A DNA stretch of 13,350 nucleotides from Lachnospiraceae bacterium UBA3785 (GCA_002369495.1 DFFD01000168.1:1-13350), one strand, 5' to 3'. Positions 1-6,928 are shown, counted from the first letter of the stretch. Numbers and translations: made by a program. Notes: generated by a model not told the origin, from the sequence alone.

Positions 1-210
1 GAGAAGCAGTGGAAGATCACCGACGAGGACTGGCGCAACCGCGAAAAATGGGACCTCTACGAAGACGCCATCAACGAAATGCTGAAGAAGACCAACACCT
101 CCTTCGCACCGTGGTACGTCCTCGAGTCCGTCGACAAGAAATACGCCCGCATCAAAGCCCTGAAGATCGTCATCGCGAGACTGAAGAAAGCCCTGAAAGA
201 AGCTGATTAA
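1..210 (+). CDS. Polyphosphate kinase 2 family protein, 3' end only
   Basis: The left edge cuts this gene. The 69 visible residues begin EKQWKITDEDWRNREKWDLY, continue through INEMLKKTNTSFAPWYVLES and end with a basic helix (KYARIKALKIVIARLKKAL). This matches the C-terminal end of PPK2 proteins as I know them: a W-R-x-R-x-K-W-D-x-Y segment, then a T-x-x-x-A-P-W stretch, then the K-x-Y-A-R-I-x-x-L helix. Family members transfer phosphate between polyphosphate and nucleotides (ADP/GDP or AMP, depending on class) in the cytoplasm. The Walker motifs and lid lie outside the window, so class and direction cannot be read here. A strong terminator follows 22 bases after the stop, so the gene ends its transcription unit. 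Family assignment is fairly secure; the exact substrate is unknown. Confidence 0.85.
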   Translation, partial: EKQWKITDEDWRNREKWDLYEDAINEMLKKTNTSFAPWYVLESVDKKYARIKALKIVIARLKKALKEAD

Positions 211-232
211 CGAATTCATTCTTCCTCCTCTT

Positions 233-286
233 AAGAAGACCGCCGTCTCTCCCGCCCGCACGGGAGAGACGGCGGCCTTCTTTTTT
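233..286 (+). terminator. Rho-independent terminator after the PPK2 gene
   Basis: A perfect 15-bp stem (240-254 with 261-275) closes a 6-base loop (cccgca). After one mismatch, A/G-rich bases 233-238 pair with 277-282, so the T-run is partly in the stem. It ends in six Ts (281-286). It lies just after the stop codon at 208-210 and separates the PPK2 gene from the transpeptidase gene. Confidence 0.93.
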
Positions 287-307
287 GCGGATCAGATGAT
301 TTTTCTC

Positions 308-341
308 TTTTCTAAATGTATAAAAAGCGTTATGATATTAT
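308..341 (+). promoter_or_regulatory. Possible promoter of the L,D-transpeptidase gene
   Basis: The stretch 287-378 is AT-rich, unlike its surroundings, and lies between a terminator and a start codon, so a promoter is expected. The best match is TATGAT at 331-336 as -10, with TTTTCT at 308-313 (17-base spacing) as a weak -35. TATTAT at 336-341 is an alternative -10. A ribosome binding site (aaggggag, 366-373) lies 5 bases before the ATG at 379. The exact boxes are uncertain. Confidence 0.4.
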
Positions 342-378
342 ACGGGAGTTTATAAATAATTATTGAAGGGGAGTTGTA

Positions 379-2040
379 ATGCCTGATTTGGATGCACGTC
401 CGGAAGAGAATACCCCGGACGCTTCTTCTGTCACTGAAAATGAAGTGCCTGCCGCGGCTGAGCCTGAGGCGGCTGCTGAGCCTGAGGCACCGTCTGAACC
501 TGAAACGGCTGCTGAACCTGAGGCGGCTGCTGAGCCTGAGGCACCGGCCGAACCCGAGCCCGTCACCATGCCGCAGGGCATCGACGCGTCTCCGGTCCCT
601 GAGCCGGCAAAAAAGAGCCGGAAAGGCCTCATCGCCGGCCTCATCATCGGGGCTGCGGCCCTCGCGGCCGGCGGCTTCGTCTACGGGAAGACCGCTGAAG
701 AATACAAAACGAAATACCTGCCCGGCACGGTCATCAACGGCATAGGCGTCGGCGACCTTGCGCCGGCGGAGATTGAGGAGCGGTTCCGCCTCTCCTCCGA
801 GAATTATTCGCTCACGGTAAAGTTCCGGGGCGGCACGGAGTCTCTGAAAGGCAGCGATTTTGATTACCGCTACGTCTCCAGCGGGGAGACGCAGCAGATC
901 CTCGACGAGCAGAATCCTCTCATGTGGGGGATCGCCAGCCTCGGCCGCGGCCGGGAGTACACGGTCACGCTGAGCACGGACTTCGACCGAAAGCAGCTTG
1001 AGGACGCGGTGAGAGCCTTTCCGGAGCTTCAGCCGGAAAATGAAATCCCGCCCGAAAACGCTGGTCTCCGGTTCGAGGAGGACGGGACCTTCTCCATCGT
1101 CCCCGAGGTGGCCGGAACGACAGCTGACGAGGATGCCGTCGTGAAGGCGGTTCTCAAGGCTGCGGACAAGCGGGCGTCCCTCATCGACCTCACGATTGCC
1201 GACGGCATTTACGAAGCCCCGGTCGTCTTTGCGGACAACCCGGATCTCATCAGCCAGCGCGACAACCTGAACGCATTTCTGGATACGCGCGTGACCTACA
1301 TCCTGCCGGACGGAAAGACCGAGACGCTGGACCGCGGAACGCTCAGAAACTGGGTATCGCGGGAGGACAACGGATTTTATTATATCGATCCCGAGCTGGT
1401 CTCCGGGAACGTCATCAGCCTTGTGCACGACCTGGCCCAAAGGACCAACGTGCTCCACGAAACCCGGGCCTTCAATTCGACCGCCCACGGCCAGGTGGAA
1501 GTGCCCTGCGATCCGTACGGGATCGTCATCGACGAGGCGGCCGAGAGCGATCAGCTCTTCTCCGAGCTCATGAACCATACGAGCGCGGAACGCGAACCGG
1601 TCTACTCCCAGAAGGTGACCTCGCTCGACCCGAACATCGGCGGCACCTACATCGAGGTGGATATTTCCGGACAGCACGTCTACTACTACAGGGACGGTGC
1701 GCTCGTCCTCGATACCCCCTGCGTGAGCGGGACCTACTACGATCCGTCGCACCGGACGCCTTGCGGCGTCTATTCGATCTACTACATGGAGCAGGACCGC
1801 ACGCTCCACGGCACCCGCTATCCGGACGGCAGCTACGAGTACTCCTCGTTCGTCAACTACTGGATGCCTTTCTACCAGGGCTGCGGCCTGCACGACGCGA
1901 CCTGGAGAGGCGAGTTCGGCGGGTCGATCTACCTGACAAGCGGCTCCCACGGCTGCGTCAACCTGCCGCTCAACAAGGCGAAGGCGCTCTACGAGAGCAT
2001 TTACGTCGGGCTGCCGGTCATCGTATTCTACGCGGGCTGA
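379..2040 (+). CDS. Membrane-anchored YkuD-family L,D-transpeptidase
   Basis: This 553-residue protein should make 3-3 or related cross-links in peptidoglycan. Residues 1-80 are a cytoplasmic tail rich in Ala, Glu and Pro, with six-residue A-A-A-E-P-E type repeats at about 25-60. Basic residues KKSRK precede one membrane segment at about 83-102. The outer part begins YLPGTVINGIGVGDLAPAEI, typical of the putative peptidoglycan-binding domain (PG_4-like) that precedes YkuD in Clostridia. The YkuD domain runs from about 421 to the end. It contains GLHD (His505) and the catalytic signature SGSHGCVNLP, with Cys526 as nucleophile and His524 beside it. The start is supported by aaggggag 5 bases upstream. 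The next gene follows after 50 bases with no terminator between, so the two may share a transcript. Long antisense frames here are GC-driven shadows. Confidence 0.93.
   Translation: MPDLDARPEENTPDASSVTENEVPAAAEPEAAAEPEAPSEPETAAEPEAAAEPEAPAEPEPVTMPQGIDASPVPEPAKKSRKGLIAGLIIGAAALAAGGFVYGKTAEEYKTKYLPGTVINGIGVGDLAPAEIEERFRLSSENYSLTVKFRGGTESLKGSDFDYRYVSSGETQQILDEQNPLMWGIASLGRGREYTVTLSTDFDRKQLEDAVRAFPELQPENEIPPENAGLRFEEDGTFSIVPEVAGTTADEDAVVKAVLKAADKRASLIDLTIADGIYEAPVVFADNPDLISQRDNLNAFLDTRVTYILPDGKTETLDRGTLRNWVSREDNGFYYIDPELVSGNVISLVHDLAQRTNVLHETRAFNSTAHGQVEVPCDPYGIVIDEAAESDQLFSELMNHTSAEREPVYSQKVTSLDPNIGGTYIEVDISGQHVYYYRDGALVLDTPCVSGTYYDPSHRTPCGVYSIYYMEQDRTLHGTRYPDGSYEYSSFVNYWMPFYQGCGLHDATWRGEFGGSIYLTSGSHGCVNLPLNKAKALYESIYVGLPVIVFYAG
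451..558 (+). repeat. 18-bp tandem repeats encoding A-A-A-E-P-E units
   Basis: Six 18-bp units within the transpeptidase gene encode the Ala/Glu/Pro-rich cytoplasmic tail (residues about 25-60). There is a higher-order repeat as well: a 27-base stretch at 466-492 recurs exactly at 520-546, 54 bases (three units) later. The near-identical DNA points to recent expansion. Gain or loss of a unit keeps the frame and would change only tail length. Confidence 0.85.
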
Positions 2041-2090
2041 ACGGCCTGCGTTATATCACATAAGTATTTATATTTTACGGAGGTATCTAC

Positions 2091-4187
2091 ATGGCAAAAG
2101 AATCAATCTCCCGTCGGGACTTCCTGAAAGGCATGGCGGCCGGCGCCGCTTCGATCGTCGTTCTCGGAGGCCTTGAAGGCGCCGCTTCTCTCGGAAGCAG
2201 CTCATCCGGCACCGGATCCACGCCGTCCGACATCACGGTGGAAGCGAACGGCACGGACATCGAATCCGTCGCCGAGTCCGTCAAGGAGGCTGCCAACGCG
2301 GCCAGCGGGCTCACCTTTACGCCCGGCACCTACACTTCCACCGCGCGGGGCATTGGCAGCGACGTCAAGGTGGAGATGACATTTGACGAGAAGTCCATCA
2401 CCGCCGTCAAGATCGACGCTTCCGGCGAGACTCCGGACATCGGCGGCAAGATCGCTCCCGATATGGAAAATGCAATTCTCTCCGCCCAGAGCGCCGACGT
2501 CGACGCCGTTTCCGGCGCGACCGTGACCTCGGATGCGATCAAGAAGGCGGCTGCGGACTGCATTTCCCAGGCGAGTGGCACGGAAGTCGTCCTCAAGGAG
2601 GACGAGGCGGCAGCCGGCGACTGGCTCGGCACCGCTCCGGAGATCCCCGATGCGGACATCAAGGAGACGATCGACACGGAAGCCCTCGTCGTCGGCATCG
2701 GAACCGGCGGCTGGCCGGCACTCATGACGCTGGCTGAGGAAGGCGTGAAGACCTACGCGATCGAGAAGCGCGAGAATCCGACCGGCATCCGCGAGGATAT
2801 CGGCGCGATCGACTCCAGGCTCCAGATTGAGGCGATCGCGGAGTATCCCGAGCTTAAGATCGACAAGATGGAAGCTCTCCAGGAGCTGGTCCGCTACAGC
2901 GGCGGCTACATTGACAGCGACCTCGCCAAAGTCTGGATCAACGAGTCCGGCGCCACAGTCGACTGGCTCACCGACATCTTCACAGGCAGCGGCAAATACT
3001 ACATGAGCCTCGAGGGCGGCGTCGGCAACATCAACGACCCGGGCCGCGACAAGGCTTACGCGACCGGCCACAGCCCGCACAAGACCGAAGAATTCGCAAA
3101 TGACGACACCGTCACGACGAACTCCACCTTCCAGGAGTACATCGACTCGCAGCCGGGCGAAGTCACGATCCGCACCCAGTGCGAGCTCGTCAGACTCGTC
3201 CAGGACGATTCCGGCAAGGTCACCGGCGCGATCGCGCTCGATACCGCGACCAACAGCTACGTGAAGATCAACGCTTCCAAGGGTGTCATCATGTGCTCCG
3301 GCGGCTACGCCACCAACACCGAGATGATGAAGGCCCTGCAGCCGCAGACCCTCGACATGAAGGTCAACTACACGCTCGGCTCCACCTGCGACGGCTCCGG
3401 CATCAAGGCCATGATGTGGGCAGGCGCCGCTCTCGACCCGACGCACGCCTCCATGATGTTCAACCGCTGCTGCGTGAAGCCGGATGAGACCGCCGGCTAC
3501 AAGACCACCGGCAAATGGTTCTGGTTCGGCGAGCAGCCCTTCCTCAAGGTCAACCTGAACGGCAAGCGCTTCTGCAACGAGTCCGGGCCCTACGAGTTCA
3601 TGCTTCACTCCATGGTGATGCAGCCGAACCACACCTACGTGGACGTCTTCGACGCGAACAACGAGAAGTACTGCGAACAGTTCGACGAAGTCGGCTGCTG
3701 CCGCCTCTTCGCGTTCCCGAACGGCGCTCTCTCCAACATGCCCTACTCCTTCGTATGGTCGAGAGTCGAGCAGCTGATTGAGGACGGCTACGTCCAGAAG
3801 GCTGACACGCTGGAAGAGCTGGCGCAAAAGCTGAACATCCCGGCCGACAACTTCGTCGCCACCGTGGAGCGCTACAACGAGCTCTGCGCGAAGGGCGTCG
3901 ATGAGGATTACGGCAAGGAACAGCACCGCATGACGCCGGTCGACACTGCTCCGTTCTACGGGGTCCGCACCTGCGCATGGCACCTGACCACCCTGAACGG
4001 CTGCCGCATCAACACCGACATGCAGGTCATCCGCGAGGACGGCACCGCAATCGACGGCCTCTACGCGACCGGCGACTGCTCGGGCGGCATGTTCTCGACA
4101 ACCTATCCGAACCTCATGACCGGTCTCGCCTGCGGCCGCACCATGACCTTCGCGCGCCACGCGGCGAAGGAAGTCGCAAAGAGATAA
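2091..4187 (+). CDS. Tat-exported FMN-binding/FAD-dependent reductase (fumarate reductase-like flavoprotein)
   Basis: This 698-residue protein begins with a twin-arginine signal (SRRDFLKG, residues 7-14) and a hydrophobic stretch to about 35. No lipobox cysteine is visible. A Ser/Gly/Thr linker leads to an FMN_bind domain (about 78-160) with SGATVT at 141-146; Thr146 is the expected site of covalent FMN, which family members receive from ApbE. An FAD_binding_2 domain follows, with the Rossmann motif G-I-G-T-G-G at 202-207, Glu225 placed to bind the ribose, and the C-terminal FAD contact GLYATGDCSGG at 656-666. Relatives reduce fumarate, urocanate, cinnamates and other organic acceptors outside the cell. 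The usual fumarate reductase stretch after the GD/GE motif (G-A-N-R-L-G-G) is replaced by TTYPNLMTG (670-678), so fumarate is an unlikely substrate. The RBS is cggagg at 2079-2084. Family secure; substrate unknown. Confidence 0.92.
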   Translation: MAKESISRRDFLKGMAAGAASIVVLGGLEGAASLGSSSSGTGSTPSDITVEANGTDIESVAESVKEAANAASGLTFTPGTYTSTARGIGSDVKVEMTFDEKSITAVKIDASGETPDIGGKIAPDMENAILSAQSADVDAVSGATVTSDAIKKAAADCISQASGTEVVLKEDEAAAGDWLGTAPEIPDADIKETIDTEALVVGIGTGGWPALMTLAEEGVKTYAIEKRENPTGIREDIGAIDSRLQIEAIAEYPELKIDKMEALQELVRYSGGYIDSDLAKVWINESGATVDWLTDIFTGSGKYYMSLEGGVGNINDPGRDKAYATGHSPHKTEEFANDDTVTTNSTFQEYIDSQPGEVTIRTQCELVRLVQDDSGKVTGAIALDTATNSYVKINASKGVIMCSGGYATNTEMMKALQPQTLDMKVNYTLGSTCDGSGIKAMMWAGAALDPTHASMMFNRCCVKPDETAGYKTTGKWFWFGEQPFLKVNLNGKRFCNESGPYEFMLHSMVMQPNHTYVDVFDANNEKYCEQFDEVGCCRLFAFPNGALSNMPYSFVWSRVEQLIEDGYVQKADTLEELAQKLNIPADNFVATVERYNELCAKGVDEDYGKEQHRMTPVDTAPFYGVRTCAWHLTTLNGCRINTDMQVIREDGTAIDGLYATGDCSGGMFSTTYPNLMTGLACGRTMTFARHAAKEVAKR

Positions 4188-4193
4188 AACTTC

Positions 4194-4302
4194 GGGGACG
4201 GTTCCCGGAGGACGGTTTTCAAAAAATCGATGGGGACGGTTCCCGGAGGACGGTTTTCAAAAAATCGATGGGGACGGTTCCCGGAGGACGGTTTTCAAAA
4301 AA
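4194..4302 (+). repeat. Three direct repeats of 38 bp (last copy partial)
   Basis: Copies start at 4194, 4232 and 4270. Each begins ggggacggttcccggaggac, continues with ggttttcaaaaaa, and the first two end in tcgat plus g. Within a unit the core GGACGGTT occurs twice, as if half-arms had been duplicated. The first two copies are identical over the full unit; the third stops at 4302, where a terminator stem takes over. GGGGACGGTTC-type arms are, from memory, a common dispersed motif in clostridial genomes and resemble REP/MITE arms. There are no unique spacers and no transposase nearby. Confidence 0.93.
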
Positions 4303-4356
4303 CGGGCTGCAGAAATGCAGCCCGTTTTTTCAGAACCGTCCCCAAGGAACCGTCCC
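4270..4356. repeat. Large imperfect palindrome (REP/BIME-like hairpin)
   Basis: The last 38-bp copy and the sequence after it fold back on each other. GGGACGGTTCC at 4271-4281 is the exact reverse complement of 4346-4356. GGACGG at 4286-4291 pairs with 4336-4341, and the TTTT after it pairs with 4332-4335 with one G-T wobble. Inside these lies the 15-bp terminator stem. The element therefore has three left arms but only one right arm. Confidence 0.88.
4297..4330. terminator. Bidirectional Rho-independent terminator
   Basis: Nine GC-rich base pairs (cgggctgca, 4303-4311, with 4316-4324) close a GAAA tetraloop at 4312-4315. Six As before (4297-4302) and six Ts after (4325-4330) extend the stem and give a U-tract in either direction. 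It lies between the convergent reductase gene (+) and PPC-domain gene (-) and can serve both. Confidence 0.92.
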
Positions 4357-4380
4357 TGTATTGTCCCTGTATTGTCCCTG
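4352..4380 (+). repeat. 11-bp tandem repeat at the edge of the composite element
   Basis: gtccctgtatt occurs at 4352-4362 and 4363-4373, followed by a partial copy gtccctg at 4374-4380. The first copy begins inside the right arm of the large palindrome, suggesting that the arm end was duplicated. The PPC-domain gene ends 19 bases further on. Confidence 0.85.
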
Positions 4381-4398
4381 AGTGTTTGGAAACCTCCC

Positions 4399-4818
4399 TC
4401 AGAATGCAAACAAATTCAGCCCCGTCACCTCATCCGCCTTCCGCCCGAGCTCTCCCTCAAGCGCGGTGACGAAGATCTCCCCGGTCGCGGAGATCCGGCA
4501 GGACCTCAGATGCCCGCCGTGGGCGTTCTGGCCGGCGTCGCAGAGCGTGATGTGGAGGTGAAGGTAGACCTCCCCGTCCTTCCGGGTGATATTTCCCTCC
4601 AGGGAAGAGATCTCCATGGGTTCCTCAAAAACCCTGGTGTGATACTCCCTCGCCGCGATGTCATAGAGCGCGACATCCGCCCGGTCCGCGGCCCCAAGTC
4701 CCCTGATGATGCCGCAGGTGATATTTTCATTTTCCGCAAGCTTTTTAAGACTCTCCGCGATCTCATCGCCCGGGTCGAGCCGGACCGCGTAAGTGTTTCC
4801 GAATCTTCTGTACTCCAT
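4399..4818 (-). CDS. PPC/DUF296 (PCC) domain protein
   Basis: This 139-residue protein fits a single stand-alone PPC domain (DUF296, also found in plant AT-hook proteins). Family hallmarks are visible: GIIRGLGAADRADVALYD at about 36-53, EISSLEGNIT at 69-78, and the histidine cluster YLHLHITL (His87, His89) with AHGGHL (His100, His103), which in bacterial and archaeal relatives sits in a metal-binding pocket. The bacterial role is poorly known; these proteins form trimers, and DNA binding is not established for them. There is no signal peptide, so it should be cytoplasmic. gggagg lies 7 bases before the ATG. It is the second gene of a pair, 46 bases after the DUF3237 gene, and ends at the bidirectional terminator. 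Confidence 0.85.
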   Translation of the reverse strand: MEYRRFGNTYAVRLDPGDEIAESLKKLAENENITCGIIRGLGAADRADVALYDIAAREYHTRVFEEPMEISSLEGNITRKDGEVYLHLHITLCDAGQNAHGGHLRSCRISATGEIFVTALEGELGRKADEVTGLNLFAF

Positions 4819-4846
4819 AGCATCCTCCCTGATCCTTTTTATGTTG

Positions 4847-4868
4847 ATAAGAGGCCGGGGCCTCTTAT
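4847..4868. repeat. 10-bp palindrome overlapping the stop of the DUF3237 gene
   Basis: ataagaggcc at 4847-4856 is the exact reverse complement of 4859-4868, with two Gs between. The minus-strand stop codon (4865-4867) lies inside the right arm. No T-run follows in either direction, so it does not look like a normal terminator. It could act as an mRNA-stabilising hairpin between the two genes. Confidence 0.75.
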
Positions 4869-5302
4869 GCCTTGTTCTTCAGCTCGTAAAACCGGATGTG
4901 CAGGCCGTCCTTCTCGCGCTTCCCCTCGCCGATAAACTGGTTGCGGTGCAGGTAAGGCGCGAGCGCCTTCGAGTCCGTGCAGAAGGTCGGCACCGTATGA
5001 AACGGCTTCGGCGCCTCGCCGTTCGTGAAATACCCGTTGTTCTCCACATAAATGTGGCAGTCCTGCCCCTCGCAGTCCTTCCCGGTCAGCATGTAGCGCG
5101 CCGACATGTGGCGCACTCCCGCCTGGTTCGTGATCTGCGTATCGACGCCGAACGGCTCGCAGATCCCGCGGAAGAGATCGCAGTCGACCGTGCCACCGAA
5201 GGGGATCATTTTCACGTGGCCGAGCTCCGTGTCGAACTCCCGGGTCTCCTCAGGCCTCGTCTGCACCACGATCTCGAGGGCAGGTTTTCCTCTCATCTTC
5301 AT
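4865..5302 (-). CDS. DUF3237 family protein
   Basis: A 145-residue cytoplasmic protein of the DUF3237 type, a small beta-barrel family without a settled function. The core is recognisable: FGGTVDCDLFRG, then a polar segment leading to RHMSARYMLTG, then HIYVENNGYF, and a C-terminal IRFYELKN strand. No catalytic motif is obvious to me, and there is no signal peptide. The start is supported by gggagg at 5311-5316, 8 bases before the ATG. A TATAAT box lies 30 bases upstream, so this gene leads a two-gene operon with the PPC-domain gene. From memory, relatives often lie near genes for handling small organic or aromatic compounds, but nothing here shows a substrate. Confidence 0.75.
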   Translation of the reverse strand: MKMRGKPALEIVVQTRPEETREFDTELGHVKMIPFGGTVDCDLFRGICEPFGVDTQITNQAGVRHMSARYMLTGKDCEGQDCHIYVENNGYFTNGEAPKPFHTVPTFCTDSKALAPYLHRNQFIGEGKREKDGLHIRFYELKNKA

Positions 5303-5331
5303 ACTCTTGTCCTCCCGGCTGTGTTGTCCTC

Positions 5332-5360
5332 ATTATACCCTATCTTCCTTAAAAATAAAA
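5332..5360 (-). promoter_or_regulatory. Promoter of the DUF3237-PPC operon
   Basis: On the minus strand a perfect TATAAT lies at 5332-5337, 30 bases before the start codon at 5302. The position 17 bases upstream (5355-5360) reads TTTTAT, a poor -35 in an A/T-rich tract, so an activator may be needed. The rest of the gap up to the rnf terminator (5361-5471) shows no gene I can support. Confidence 0.6.
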
Positions 5361-5472
5361 CCCTCCCGCCGTTTACGCGGCTTAAAACACGCTGAACATG
5401 TATCCCCGCCACATCGTTAAGATCGGGCCCGGCGAGCTTGTCAGCCTGTAAGGCGGATCGTACCTCAGCATA

Positions 5473-5505
5473 TAAAAACAGCACGGACGAAAAGTCCGTG
5501 CTGCT
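5473..5505 (-). terminator. Rho-independent terminator of the rnf operon
   Basis: On the minus strand, a 10-bp perfect stem (5494-5503 with 5479-5488) closes a 5-base loop and is followed by TTTTT (complement of 5474-5478). It lies 13 bases after the rnfB stop codon at 5519-5521. Confidence 0.9.
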
Positions 5506-5518
5506 TTCATTTCTGCCT

Positions 5519-6331
5519 TTATGATGCCTGCTCGCGCAGGGTGATGACCTTGGACGGGCATTTTGCCGCGCACGCGCCGCAGCCGATGCATTTCTCATAG
5601 TCGATGTGAGCGACGTTGTTCTCCACATGGACTGCGTCGGATTTGCACATTTTCGCGCAGATGCCGCAGCCGATGCAGCCGGTGTCGCACATTTCCCTGA
5701 CCAGCTTGCCCTTCTCGATGTTCGCGCACTCGACCGCGTAGGTCGCCTTGTCCGGGATAATCTCGATCAGGTGCTGCGGGCAGATCTTCGCGCATCTGCC
5801 GCAGGCCACGCACTTATTGCGGTCGACCTTCGCGATGCCGTCCACGATGTGGATCGCGTCGAACTCGCAGACCGAGACGCACTCGCCGAGGCCAAGGCAG
5901 CCCTGCTGGCAGAGCTTGTCGCCCTTGCCCGGGAGCGCCGCCGCCGCGGTGCAGGTGTTAATGCCGACGTAAGCGCCCTTGGTGCGGGCTTTCGTGCAGT
6001 CGCCGGCGCATTTTACAAATGCAACCTTCTTCTCCACCGCTTCCGCGGACACGCCCATGATCGCGCCGATCTTATCGGCCACTGCCGCGCCGCCGACCGG
6101 ACATGCGCTGACCGCCGCTTCACCCTTCACGATAGCCGCCGCGCAGCCGTCGCAGCCGGGATAGCCGCAGGCACCGCAATTGTTGCCCGGAAGCACTTCC
6201 CGGACAGCCGCCTCGCGCTCGTCGACTTCCACGTGGAATTTATTGCCCGCAAAGACCAGGAGGACGCCGATCGCAAGTCCGATGACGGCAAGGAGAATGA
6301 CGGTAACAATTACCAGTGTCAATGCATTCAT
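5519..6331 (-). CDS. rnfB: Rnf complex subunit B (multi-cluster ferredoxin)
   Basis: RnfB (270 residues) takes electrons from reduced ferredoxin and passes them into the Rnf membrane complex. One N-terminal membrane helix (about 3-28) anchors it. The Fe-S domain follows (NNCGACGYPGC, Cys52/55/60 with Cys77). Further cysteine groups are at 108/112, 141/145/151/155, 174/177/180/184 (CVACGRCAKICP), 215/219/222/225/229 and 248/251/254/258 (CIGCGACAAKCP). This is the long clostridial form with about five to six iron-sulfur clusters. The RBS AAGGAGG overlaps the stop codon of rnfA, 12 bases upstream, which implies coupled translation. It is the last gene of the operon and is followed at once by the terminator. 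Confidence 0.95.
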   Translation of the reverse strand: MNALTLVIVTVILLAVIGLAIGVLLVFAGNKFHVEVDEREAAVREVLPGNNCGACGYPGCDGCAAAIVKGEAAVSACPVGGAAVADKIGAIMGVSAEAVEKKVAFVKCAGDCTKARTKGAYVGINTCTAAAALPGKGDKLCQQGCLGLGECVSVCEFDAIHIVDGIAKVDRNKCVACGRCAKICPQHLIEIIPDKATYAVECANIEKGKLVREMCDTGCIGCGICAKMCKSDAVHVENNVAHIDYEKCIGCGACAAKCPSKVITLREQAS

Positions 6332-6343
6332 ACTCTCTCCTCC

Positions 6344-6928
6344 TTAGCTAAGCGAACTGAATCCGAAAAATGCAATGCCCATCAGCGCCGCGCAGAAGAG
6401 GACGATCGGTGCCCCCTTGACAGGAGACGGAAGGTCGCTCTCATCGATGCTCTCGCGGATGCCGGCGAGGAGGACGATCGCAATCGTGTAGCCAACCGCT
6501 GTGCCGAAACCGGAGACCACGGACTCGATGAAGTTGTAGCCGTCCGTGACGTTGTTCAGGGCGACGCCGAGAACCGCGCAGTTCGTGGTGATCAGCGGCA
6601 GGAAGATGCCGAGTGCCTGGTACAGTCCCGGAGACGTCTTCTTCAGGAACATCTCAACGATCTGGACCAGCGCCGCGATGACGAGGATGAAGACGATCGT
6701 CTGCAGGTAGTCGAGGCCCAGCGGAGACAGGATGAACGTGTACAGCAGGTTGGCGACTGCGGAAGCGATCGTGATGACGAAGATGACCGCGCCGCCGAGC
6801 GAAGCCGAGGTCTTGATCTGGCTGGAAACGCCGAGGAAGGAGCAGATGCCGAGGAACTGGCTCAGGACGACGTTGTTGACCAGGGCTGCGGAGATAATGA
6901 TCAAAATAAGAGATGTATTGCCGCTCAT
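6344..6928 (-). CDS. rnfA: Rnf complex subunit A (membrane subunit)
   Basis: RnfA (194 residues) is an integral membrane subunit with six expected helices and normal length for the family. It opens with SLILIIISAALVNNVVLSQFLGICSFLGVS. Cys29 (in GICSFLG) and Cys117 (in TTNCAVLG) are the conserved cysteines that, with the matching pair in RnfE, hold an intramembrane [2Fe-2S] cluster between the two inverted homologues in solved Rnf/Nqr structures. LPLITTNCAVLGVAL and GFGTAVGYTIAIVLLAGIRE are typical. Its ATG overlaps the rnfE stop by four bases (ATGA), so translation is coupled. Confidence 0.96.
   Translation of the reverse strand: MSGNTSLILIIISAALVNNVVLSQFLGICSFLGVSSQIKTSASLGGAVIFVITIASAVANLLYTFILSPLGLDYLQTIVFILVIAALVQIVEMFLKKTSPGLYQALGIFLPLITTNCAVLGVALNNVTDGYNFIESVVSGFGTAVGYTIAIVLLAGIRESIDESDLPSPVKGAPIVLFCAALMGIAFFGFSSLS

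Noticed and set aside
292..1950. 552-codon open frame on the minus strand opposite the transpeptidase gene
   Set aside because: It is antisense to a gene with clear YkuD motifs, has no recognisable domain and is rich in Arg/Val/Asp, as GC-rich shadow frames are. It also runs into the promoter region of the real gene.
2202..4160. 652-codon open frame on the minus strand opposite the reductase gene
   Set aside because: It mirrors a gene with strong signal, FMN and FAD motifs; its translation is low-complexity Val/Asp/Ala/Leu sequence with no known motif or RBS.
4194..4302. Possible CRISPR array
   Set aside because: The 38-bp units follow each other directly with no unique spacers, and no cas gene is nearby.
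4194..4380. Insertion sequence
   Set aside because: No transposase frame and no recognisable target-site duplication; at most a non-autonomous REP/MITE-like element.
4847..4868. Terminator between the two small minus-strand genes
   Set aside because: The stem is good but no T-run follows it on either strand.
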